From Candidatus Babelota bacterium (GTDB lineage Bacteria > JAGOBX01): a stretch of DNA of 5,690 nt. Positions 1-5,690 of the stretch are shown here, one piece after another. Under the pieces are notes generated by a model. That model saw nothing but the letters and a program-made list of their open reading frames with translations. It made no database searches and was not told where the DNA came from. The stretch lies in assembly GCA_017999075.1 (NCBI GenBank), contig JAGOBX010000264.1:1-5690 (forward strand), written 5' to 3'. Numbering within the stretch: position 1 is the first letter of the stretch; every line of letters starts with the position of its first letter. A program made the translations under genes and the position numbers.

Positions 1-2
1 TT

Positions 3-608
3 GACATACAAAACAAAATCATTATATCTGCAGATCAGAAAATCAAATATGAAAATCTTATAACAACCATCCCATTAATAGAATTTTTAAAATTAATAAA
101 CAATAGGAATCATTTCAATAATATGATTTCAAAACTTGATTATATCTCGGTTTTCAATATAAATTACGGAATTGAAACTTCCGTTAATAATCAAGCTCAC
201 TGGATTTATTTTCCAGAAAAAAAATATGATTTTTACAGAGCAGGTTTTTATCATAATTTCAGTGAATTTTCAGTGCCTTCTAAAAATCACCATTCAAGCT
301 ATCTCGAAATAAGCTACAAAGGTTCATCAAAAAAAAAGCAAAACAAGGATTTCCTGAAAGAAATAAAAAAACAGTTTTTTGAAATCGGAATTTATTCTGA
401 AAACAATTCAAAAATATGTCAACAATTTTTACTTGACATAAAATACGCATACGTAATTTTCGACAGATACAGGAAAGAAGCTATAGAATATTTAACTCCT
501 ATATACAAAAAAAATTCTATTATTCCAGTTGGAAGATACGCCGAATGGGATTATTCATCAATGCAGGATTCAATAAAATCGGCTCATAATGCAGTTTCCA
601 AACTATGA
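3..608 (+). CDS. FAD-dependent oxidoreductase, protoporphyrinogen oxidase / UDP-galactopyranose mutase-like, C-terminal part (5' end outside window)
   Basis: This is the C-terminal 201 residues of a flavin amine-oxidase-fold protein. The frame is open from base 3, so the ATG at 123 is an internal Met and the true start, with the N-terminal dinucleotide-binding GxGxxG region, lies off the left edge. The 40 residues before that Met carry a TIPL segment (visible residues about 21-25) that suits the family. Other family-like segments are HWIYFPE (about 66-72, bases 198-218), the FYRAGF stretch just after it, DIKYAYVIFD (about 145-154), and the closing GRYAEWDYSSMQDS (about 177-190, bases 531-572). 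In relatives this last type of block lies near the flavin at the C-terminus. Known relatives include HemY-type oxidases and UDP-galactopyranose mutases, and this subgroup is common in polysaccharide loci. Haem synthesis is therefore not implied; a sugar-related redox or mutase role is inferred from the GT4 gene that overlaps it. The substrate is unknown. Family assignment is fairly sure, exact function is not. Confidence 0.8.
   Translation, partial: DIQNKIIISADQKIKYENLITTIPLIEFLKLINNRNHFNNMISKLDYISVFNINYGIETSVNNQAHWIYFPEKKYDFYRAGFYHNFSEFSVPSKNHHSSYLEISYKGSSKKKQNKDFLKEIKKQFFEIGIYSENNSKICQQFLLDIKYAYVIFDRYRKEAIEYLTPIYKKNSIIPVGRYAEWDYSSMQDSIKSAHNAVSKL
605..608 (+). other. ATGA start-stop overlap, probable translational coupling
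   Basis: The ATG of the glycosyltransferase (605-607) and the TGA of the upstream flavoprotein gene (606-608) share bases. The 20 bases before the ATG hold no purine-rich Shine-Dalgarno-like stretch; they read mostly as T, C and A around GCAGTTTCC. This suggests that the second gene is started mainly by ribosomes finishing the first one, which would tie the amounts of the two proteins together. The overlap is seen directly; the coupling is inferred. Confidence 0.75.
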
Positions 609-1738
609 AAAAAATCCTTCATATCATAACTAAACTTGAATTTGGCGGAGCGCAAATTAATACAGTGTATTCAGTAAATCATTTTGCTTCTGCAGGAAAC
701 GATGTTACACTAATAACAGGTTCAGGAGGAATACTCGATAAAAAATTAATAGATGAACGGGTAAAACTTATTGAAATCCCTGAACTTATCAGAAATATCA
801 ATCCGTTTTATGATTTTATTTCAATGTTAAAATTGTATTTTATAATAAAAAAACACAACTTTGATATTGTGCACACTCATAGTTCAAAAGCCGGGATTTT
901 AGGAAGAATTGCTGCTAAACTTGCAGGAACAAAAAAAATTCTCCATACTGTTCACGGATGGGGTTTTTCAGATAAACAAAATTACTTGGCATTCAGGATG
1001 TTTGTGATTCTTGAACAGATAACTGCATTTTTCACAGACAAAATAATTGCAGTTGCAAATGATAACATAGCTAAAGGATTAAAAAATAAAATAGGGAAAA
1101 AAAATCAATATACTGTCATAAGAAGCGGAATCGACTTTGAAAAATTCGAAAAAGCCTATGCTGACTCCACCGAAAAAAAAAATAAAACAAAAAAAAATTT
1201 AGGTGTAAATTGCGACGATTTAATCATCGTTATGATTGGATGTTTTAAACCTCAAAAAAATCCTATTGAATTCATTAAAATAGCTTCAGTTATTAACAAA
1301 AAATACAATAACATAAAATTTATTTTAGTAGGAGACGGCGCACTTCGAAAAGATATTGAAAATGAAATACAATCAAACAATCTTTCTGATAAAGTCATTT
1401 TAGCAGGGTGGAGGACTGATGTTCAGGATATACTTGCTGCAAGCGACATATTCTGTTTGACTTCACTTTGGGAAGGACTCCCCAGATCAATTCTTGAAGC
1501 GTATTCATGCAGACTGCCTGTAGTTGCAACTGAAGTTGACGGAACTCCTGAAGTTGTAATAAACAATAAAACCGGTTTCTTGTATAGTTGCGGAAAAATC
1601 GAAGATGCCGTAAAATATCTTGAACTCCTAATTTCCGATAAATCAAAAAGGTTAAAATTCGGAGAAAACGGATATGATATTGTTAATAGTGAATTTTCTG
1701 TTCAAAAAATGCTTGCTGATTTGGAGAAATTATACTAA
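605..1738 (+). CDS. GT4-family (GT-B fold) glycosyltransferase
   Basis: This complete 377-residue cytoplasmic or membrane-associated glycosyltransferase is likely to move a sugar from a nucleotide donor to a lipid-linked or saccharide acceptor. The N-terminal Rossmann domain (about 1-185) opens with a MKKILHIITKLEFGGAQ segment whose GGAQ (14-17) is typical of GT4, then THSSKAGILGR (91-101) and HTVHGWG (114-120). The C-terminal donor domain (about 200-377) has IGCFKPQKNP (211-220), LVGDG (241-245), AGWRTDV (267-273), and the EX7E motif at E290 and E298 in EGLPRSILE, followed by VDGTPEVV (311-318) and NKTGFLY (321-327). The Arg often seen after the Gly of the donor-binding GR..K motif is Cys213 here, while Lys218 is kept; FKPQKNP variants are common in some GT4 groups. 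The start is firm: an in-frame stop lies at 587-589 and ATG 605 is the first start codon after it. It overlaps the upstream flavoprotein gene by 4 bases, so the two are probably cotranscribed. Donor and acceptor cannot be read from the sequence. Confidence 0.93.
   Translation: MKKILHIITKLEFGGAQINTVYSVNHFASAGNDVTLITGSGGILDKKLIDERVKLIEIPELIRNINPFYDFISMLKLYFIIKKHNFDIVHTHSSKAGILGRIAAKLAGTKKILHTVHGWGFSDKQNYLAFRMFVILEQITAFFTDKIIAVANDNIAKGLKNKIGKKNQYTVIRSGIDFEKFEKAYADSTEKKNKTKKNLGVNCDDLIIVMIGCFKPQKNPIEFIKIASVINKKYNNIKFILVGDGALRKDIENEIQSNNLSDKVILAGWRTDVQDILAASDIFCLTSLWEGLPRSILEAYSCRLPVVATEVDGTPEVVINNKTGFLYSCGKIEDAVKYLELLISDKSKRLKFGENGYDIVNSEFSVQKMLADLEKLY
1173..1197 (+). repeat. Clustered homopolymeric A tracts (A10, A4, A9) inside the GT4 gene
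   Basis: Within 25 bases there are runs of ten (1173-1182), four (1184-1187) and nine (1189-1197) adenines, broken only by T1183 and C1188. They encode the lysine-rich stretch around residues 190-198, between the two Rossmann domains of the glycosyltransferase. The reading frame continues through them without a break. Runs of this length can cause polymerase slippage or sequencing indels, so the region is a possible site of phase variation or assembly error. Similar tracts occur at 329-337 (A9, flavoprotein gene) and 3548-3566 (A10-G-A8 on the + strand, read as T8-C-T10 in the GT-C gene). This may simply reflect the AT-rich composition. Confidence 0.6.
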
Positions 1739-1845
1739 TACCATTTTATATTCAATTAAACATCAAATGTGAAATAAAAAACAAATCGGCTTTCAAGTCA
1801 AAAACACAGTTTTCTTCATATTTCCATTATTGAAACATAAAATTT
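1739..1845. other. Tail-to-tail intergenic spacer between the two operons
   Basis: This 107-bp spacer separates the TAA of the GT4 gene from the TAA of the convergent GT-C gene. It is strongly AT-rich and holds no ORF, RNA gene or repeat that I can support. A two-way terminator would be expected here, but there is no G+C-rich stem followed by a T run on either strand. Only weak A/T pairings are visible, for example GAAATA at 1771-1776 with TATTTC at 1819-1824, and ATAAAA at 1837-1842 with TTTTAT at 1855-1860. Termination may be Rho-dependent or depend on collision of the converging polymerases. Confidence 0.6.
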
Positions 1846-4068
1846 TTATTTAAGTTTTATTCTCGCAATTTCTTTTGTCATATCATATCCTTGAGTCTGT
1901 AAAAATTCAAATTCATCTATCATATAACCGTATTCTTTATTATCATAATATATCTGCAATATTTTAGATTGATCCCATGAATTTTTTTCAAGCTGTTCAA
2001 GTAAATTCAAAGGTGGAATTTTTATTTTCTGTTCTATAGTATTAATTTTATATAAAAACGAGCCGTATTTAAAATATTCAAGAGAAACATATTTTTTCCA
2101 GAATTTATCAAAAATATCCCTATCTTTATTATTCCAATAAAAAGTCCTGTAAGATGGGTTTATTCGCATCGCTTCCCAATAATTAATCAATAAATGAGTG
2201 ATACGGTTATTTTTAAATTCATTAAGCAATTCTTTCTCATCAGAAGAATTTTTTATAAATTCCATGAGCGGCTGTTTATTAAGTTCTAATGAATAACTTA
2301 TAAAATCAATGTTTAAATAATACGCCCTGCTTTCACCTGCAATCATAATTTTAGAATTTTTATCAAGATTCGCATTTGCCCACAATATCGTTTTATAGGA
2401 ATATCTTGGATATAATATTTTCGGCGTAGAAAGGTAATCTTCTTTTGAAATTTTTCTTTGAAAATATCCGGTTAAATCCAGACTGTCGTACATCTGAATA
2501 TTATTAATAAAAAAACTTAAAAATATTATAAAAACAAGACTCCAGCTTATAATACGGTTATAAAGAGCAGCATAGCAAATACAGTAGCTTAAAATAATCG
2601 AAAAAATTATAAATGCCGGAATTAAAAACCTGTACTGCGGAGTTCCCATATACCATAATATATAAGATATTATAAATCCTGCAGTAAGTAAAATAATCTT
2701 TTTTTCACGCGTAAAAAAAGGAATTATCAAAAAGGGAAAAAACACCAGAAAATGAATTCCTATCTCATCTCCTGTCATTGTAAGATCCCATAATGATAAC
2801 AGCAGCTTTTTCATATCAAAATTATAAACGTTTAATGCCATATTGAAAAAATTTCCGCCGCCAAGCTGAATAAGATTATCCCCGCCGAAATATTTACATA
2901 AAAACGGATAAACGGGATTCCCGGTAAAAATAAAATTTTTTATCAACCATATTGATATTATTAAAAAAATTACAGCAGATGATTTTAAAATAAAAGAAAA
3001 GCATGTTTTAAGCTGATATTTTCTTGATATATAAATTACAATTGCAGCAAATAATCCTGCTACAGAAAAAACAGTTGTGTATTTTATGCTTAAAGTCAAT
3101 CCTAAAAAAACAGAACTAACATATATAAATTTTATGTTTTTCCCATAAAACAAATTTAATGCAGATGCCACAGCAGCTGCAAAAAATAATGCGGATGCCA
3201 CGTCGTTTCCGCTATGCCATGAATTATAAGAAACAATTGGAAGAGAATAATATAATAAAACCGAAATTAATCCCGAATGTTTTATTCTGATATTTTTTGA
3301 AACAACCGAATATAAAAGTATTACAGTTAATATTCCCATACTGAAATGAAGAAGTTTCGCGGCAGTTTCATCGCCCTGAATCAAAGTTACCAAATACAGC
3401 ATTTGCTGGGTTGAAGGAAAATTTGAATGTGCAATATACGGTATCTCAAAAATTTTATGGTGCATTAAATATAATTTTGGTACTGCAAGATGATAAACAA
3501 GCGCATCATAAAAAATTTCCGGCGAATAAGACATTATCAAATTTAATAAAAAAAAAAGAAAAAAAACAATTACTGCGGATATTGATAAAAGATCGAATTT
3601 AAATCTGATAACAGGCTTAAAATTTTGTATAGGAAATTTCCATAAACAAAGGATAAAAACAATTAAGAAAAATATTGTCATCGGAATTTTATACAACAAT
3701 CCGGCAAATCCTGAAATTAAAATAAAATATGCTATAATTCCAAATCCTGAAATTATTCTGAAAATATTTTTTTCAATACAGGTCAATTCGTCTTCAACAT
3801 CAAAAATTTTAAACAATATCCCGCCTATTCTATATGATATGACATACAAAATAAAAAGTATTGCAGCAGATGTTGCATTTCTTATGATTAATAAAAAAGT
3901 ATCAGGCAATAATATTATTATATTTGAAATATATTTTACGGGACTTCCAAAACTTCTGAAATTCAAATAAGTCTTAAATGAAGTATAAAACCAAAAAAGA
4001 AAAAAAAATATTCCTGTTAAATAAAATAAATTAAACAATCTTTTTTTCAAACAAAGTTTATGTTCCAT
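1846..4068 (-). CDS. Polytopic GT-C-type glycosyltransferase (GT39/ArnT/PMT-like membrane protein)
   Basis: This 740-residue inner-membrane protein has about 14-16 hydrophobic segments between residues 13 and 522 (for example 13-31, 64-85, 103-122, 158-178, 240-256, 360-380, 437-452, 480-521). The loop after the segment at 158-178 carries PEIFYDALVYHLAVPKLY (183-200), the family's first periplasmic loop with its acidic catalytic candidate D188. Further blocks typical of the GT39/ArnT-like group are SNFPSTQQMLYL (215-226), AAKLLHF (236-242), SGNDVA (286-291), IKNFIFTGNPVYPF (376-389) and YRFLIPA (479-485). Known relatives transfer a sugar from a polyprenyl-phosphate carrier to lipid A, protein or glycan on the periplasmic side. 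The last 215 or so residues (about 525-740) are a hydrophilic tail, longer than in compact ArnT-type proteins. ATG 4068 is the only reasonable start: the codons before it are GTA and the TAA of the upstream TamB-like gene, in the same frame. No Shine-Dalgarno-like sequence is seen, so it probably depends on translation of the upstream gene. Acceptor and sugar are unknown. Confidence 0.85.
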   Translation of the reverse strand: MEHKLCLKKRLFNLFYLTGIFFFLFWFYTSFKTYLNFRSFGSPVKYISNIIILLPDTFLLIIRNATSAAILFILYVISYRIGGILFKIFDVEDELTCIEKNIFRIISGFGIIAYFILISGFAGLLYKIPMTIFFLIVFILCLWKFPIQNFKPVIRFKFDLLSISAVIVFFLFFLLNLIMSYSPEIFYDALVYHLAVPKLYLMHHKIFEIPYIAHSNFPSTQQMLYLVTLIQGDETAAKLLHFSMGILTVILLYSVVSKNIRIKHSGLISVLLYYSLPIVSYNSWHSGNDVASALFFAAAVASALNLFYGKNIKFIYVSSVFLGLTLSIKYTTVFSVAGLFAAIVIYISRKYQLKTCFSFILKSSAVIFLIISIWLIKNFIFTGNPVYPFLCKYFGGDNLIQLGGGNFFNMALNVYNFDMKKLLLSLWDLTMTGDEIGIHFLVFFPFLIIPFFTREKKIILLTAGFIISYILWYMGTPQYRFLIPAFIIFSIILSYCICYAALYNRIISWSLVFIIFLSFFINNIQMYDSLDLTGYFQRKISKEDYLSTPKILYPRYSYKTILWANANLDKNSKIMIAGESRAYYLNIDFISYSLELNKQPLMEFIKNSSDEKELLNEFKNNRITHLLINYWEAMRINPSYRTFYWNNKDRDIFDKFWKKYVSLEYFKYGSFLYKINTIEQKIKIPPLNLLEQLEKNSWDQSKILQIYYDNKEYGYMIDEFEFLQTQGYDMTKEIARIKLK

Positions 4069-4074
4069 TACTTA
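4066..4074 (-). other. In-frame stop-start junction TAA-GTA-ATG between the TamB-like and GT-C genes
   Basis: On the - strand the TamB-like frame ends with TAA (4074-4072), then one GTA codon (4071-4069), then the ATG of the GT-C gene (4068-4066). Both genes lie in the same frame, so only one stop codon separates them. The preceding bases are A- and T-rich with no Shine-Dalgarno-like purine block, which favours termination and reinitiation as the way the second gene is translated. Readthrough to a fusion is possible in principle, but nothing here shows it. The arrangement is seen directly; the mechanism is inferred. Confidence 0.7.
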
Positions 4075-5690
4075 AAATTTAAACATTTTTTCGAATAAAA
4101 TAAAATGTTCTGCTTCCTTATCTTTTTCAATAGAAGGCGAATACCTGTATTTAAAAAAAGCATTTTTTTTCAAATTGTATTTTGCTTCAAGTTCAGACTG
4201 CCAGCCTGTTTTAATATCATTTGATAATACAGAATTCTGATTAACATTAACTACTTTCCCGCGATATTCAAAATACAAATCTTTAAACAGATATTTCCCT
4301 ACTGAAACAGAAGTATTCAACAATAAATTATGTGACATTTTTTCAGAATCAGAAGATTCGTTGCTTTTTACAATATTTTCGACAAACGGAGCATTTAAAT
4401 TGAAATATAATTTAAAATCTTTTAATAGCCTCTCTTCAATAGGTTTTCCTATAATAGCACTTATATTGCTGTCAACAAATTTATATACTCCATAATCATT
4501 TTCAGCGTCTACTGTTCTCCCGGTTGCAGTCAATGTTCCGATAGTTCCTATTCTTACAATTTTAAGAACCTCTTCTTGTGTAAGTTCAGGACGCGATGGA
4601 GCTCTGAATATAGGATTAAATTTATCAACAGGTCCTGAATAATTCAATTTTATTTCAAGCCCGTCTATTAAAGTTCCGCATTCTCCGGTTACTACTGGTA
4701 TTCCAGCTTCGCTGTTAACAATCATTTCCGCCAAAACAAGATCGAATTTTCTGTTTAAATAAGGAACCTTGCCGGCATGCGCTGATAAAAATCCTTTTAC
4801 AGAAATATCAAATTTGGTACCTTTAAAATATAAACTTGCTCCTTTATCCAACTCAATTTCAACTGTAAGATACTTATATCTTACATTTTCTCTTATATGC
4901 ACATTGGCATCCCAAAAAGGATATATTCCTTCAGGATTAAATTTTGAAGATTTCTGCGGTTTTATAGGAGGATAAGTAAATTGAGCGTTGCTTACAAAAG
5001 CATCTCCTTTAACAACAGGTTTTCTTATAGTTCCAATCAATTTCCCTTTAATATCAGCCTGAGCTGTAAGTTCAACTTCCGGAACTTCTACAAAAATTTT
5101 AGTTGCAAACAAATTCACATTAAGATTATTAATATTAGAACCTGTATCACTCGTTAATAAAACATATCCTTTGTAATTGTCTCCTTTTATATTATCAAAA
5201 TACACTTCATTATTATTTATTTTTATACTTCCATTTATATTTTTTATTTCTTTAACATAATCTGTCAAATACAAATTTACGTTTTTCAATATAAGCTCTG
5301 CATTAATTACAGGATTATCTATAGTATTTTCAATCTCAATATAAAATGATCCTGTTCCATCAATTTTCCTCAAAATATCAGTATAATAAGCAAGAGTTGA
5401 CAAATCACTTGATAATTGGGTATATTTAAATTTAATTTTTTTCGAAGATAAATCATAAAATCCGTTTACTGTAGCTATATTTTTCCCATTTTTTAAAAGA
5501 TAAATATTTTTCGTATAAAAAGAAGAATGGTTTTTTCCTATGTAAACATTCCCTTTTAATCCCCAGCAATTCATGTCAGGATCAATAAAAATAAGGTTAT
5601 TATTATTAAAATTAAGTTTTAAACAAACAGTATCTAAATCAGAATTATTCACTGAAATATCATTTGAATAAACAGAACAGTTTGCATTAC
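4072..5690 (-). CDS. TamB-like (DUF490) envelope assembly / lipid-transport bridge protein, C-terminal part (5' end outside window)
   Basis: About 539 residues of the C-terminal part are visible. The frame stays open to the right edge, with twelve full codons above the GTG at 5652, so that GTG is an internal Val and the start is off-window. Full TamB-family proteins are usually far longer, with an N-terminal membrane anchor and a long beta-helical groove across the periplasm. Counting from the GTG codon, residues about 1-225 are alternating polar/hydrophobic strands with Gly/Asn turns, as in that fold. The segment GKLIGTIRKPVVKGDAFV (203-220) matches the family pattern of a Gly-rich strand, a Pro, then a Gly and a strand. 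The DUF490-type signature is APSRPELTQEEVLKIVRIGT (351-370, bases 4543-4602), an S-x-P-L-T-x-E-E-like block after the beta domain. A stretch SVSVGKYLFKDLYFEY (448-463) and a final strand ending in Phe (KMFKF, 522-526) also suit TamB C-termini, which contact an outer-membrane barrel. Known members act in outer-membrane protein assembly or phospholipid transport. A TamA/BamA-like gene might lie upstream, outside the window. Confidence 0.82.
   Translation of the reverse strand, partial: NANCSVYSNDISVNNSDLDTVCLKLNFNNNNLIFIDPDMNCWGLKGNVYIGKNHSSFYTKNIYLLKNGKNIATVNGFYDLSSKKIKFKYTQLSSDLSTLAYYTDILRKIDGTGSFYIEIENTIDNPVINAELILKNVNLYLTDYVKEIKNINGSIKINNNEVYFDNIKGDNYKGYVLLTSDTGSNINNLNVNLFATKIFVEVPEVELTAQADIKGKLIGTIRKPVVKGDAFVSNAQFTYPPIKPQKSSKFNPEGIYPFWDANVHIRENVRYKYLTVEIELDKGASLYFKGTKFDISVKGFLSAHAGKVPYLNRKFDLVLAEMIVNSEAGIPVVTGECGTLIDGLEIKLNYSGPVDKFNPIFRAPSRPELTQEEVLKIVRIGTIGTLTATGRTVDAENDYGVYKFVDSNISAIIGKPIEERLLKDFKLYFNLNAPFVENIVKSNESSDSEKMSHNLLLNTSVSVGKYLFKDLYFEYRGKVVNVNQNSVLSNDIKTGWQSELEAKYNLKKNAFFKYRYSPSIEKDKEAEHFILFEKMFKF

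Noticed and set aside
1-28. Promoter-like TTGACA (1-6) with TATATC (23-28) at 16-bp spacing
   Set aside because: It lies inside the open flavoprotein frame, in AT-rich sequence where such matches arise by chance, and the next downstream ATG in this frame is internal to the gene.
433-461. Second TTGACA (433-438) inside the flavoprotein gene, upstream of the GT4 gene
   Set aside because: No good -10 element at 16-18 bp (only AATTTT-like sequence), and the GT4 gene is already explained by the ATGA overlap.
1395-1646. 83-codon ORF on the - strand
   Set aside because: It lies wholly inside the GT4 catalytic domain, including the EX7E motif region, and its translation is low-complexity (Leu/Gln-rich) with no family resemblance. 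It is a shadow frame.
1765-1828. Imperfect inverted repeat in the convergent spacer as a possible bidirectional terminator
   Set aside because: The pairing is mostly A/T with bulges and a loop of about 40 bases, so a stable stem is unlikely.
3548-3566. A10-G-A8 tract as a terminator T-run or slippage site on the - strand
   Set aside because: No stem precedes it, and it simply encodes the Phe/Leu-rich membrane segment around residues 168-175 of the GT-C protein.
3411-3602. 63-codon ORF on the + strand
   Set aside because: Antisense to the conserved periplasmic-loop region of the GT-C gene; its Lys-rich end comes from the poly-T tract of the real gene.
4769-4975. 68-codon ORF on the + strand
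   Set aside because: Antisense to the TamB-like coding region, with no ribosome-binding site, partner or recognisable domain.

Overview
This window is AT-rich, at roughly a quarter to a third G+C in the lines I counted by eye, with many long A or T runs. It is about 98% coding. A TamB-type protein implies a diderm (outer-membrane) bacterium. Stops and tryptophan codons fit the standard code, with TGA used as a real stop at 606-608. I cannot name the phylum. The compact layout, low G+C and divergent protein sequences would suit an uncultivated low-GC Gram-negative lineage, but that is inference.

There are four genes in two converging pairs. On the + strand, the C-terminal part of an FAD-dependent protoporphyrinogen-oxidase/UDP-galactopyranose-mutase-like protein (3-608, start outside the window) overlaps by 4 bases a complete family-4 glycosyltransferase (605-1738). 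On the - strand, reading inward from the right edge, comes the C-terminal part of a TamB-like (DUF490) envelope protein (5690-4072, start outside the window). It is followed three bases later by a complete 740-residue polytopic GT-C glycosyltransferase (4068-1846). The pairs meet tail to tail across a 107-bp spacer (1739-1845) with no convincing terminator.

The apparent starts at 123 (ATG) and 5652 (GTG) are not gene starts. Both frames stay open to the window edge, and in both cases the upstream residues continue the same protein.

All four genes point to the cell envelope. The + strand pair looks like part of a surface-polysaccharide or glycolipid locus, with an UGM-like flavoprotein and a cytoplasmic GT4 that uses a nucleotide-activated sugar. 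The - strand pair couples a protein of the TamB/AsmA bridge family, which is linked to lipid transport and outer-membrane assembly, to a membrane glycosyltransferase of the kind that uses polyprenyl-phosphate sugars on the outer face of the inner membrane. I saw no RNA gene, CRISPR array, insertion sequence, attachment site or origin. I found no clearly undescribed system. The points most worth a second look are the TamB/GT-C pairing with its in-frame TAA-GTA-ATG junction, the long C-terminal tail of the GT-C protein, and the poly-A tracts in the interdomain region of the GT4 gene.
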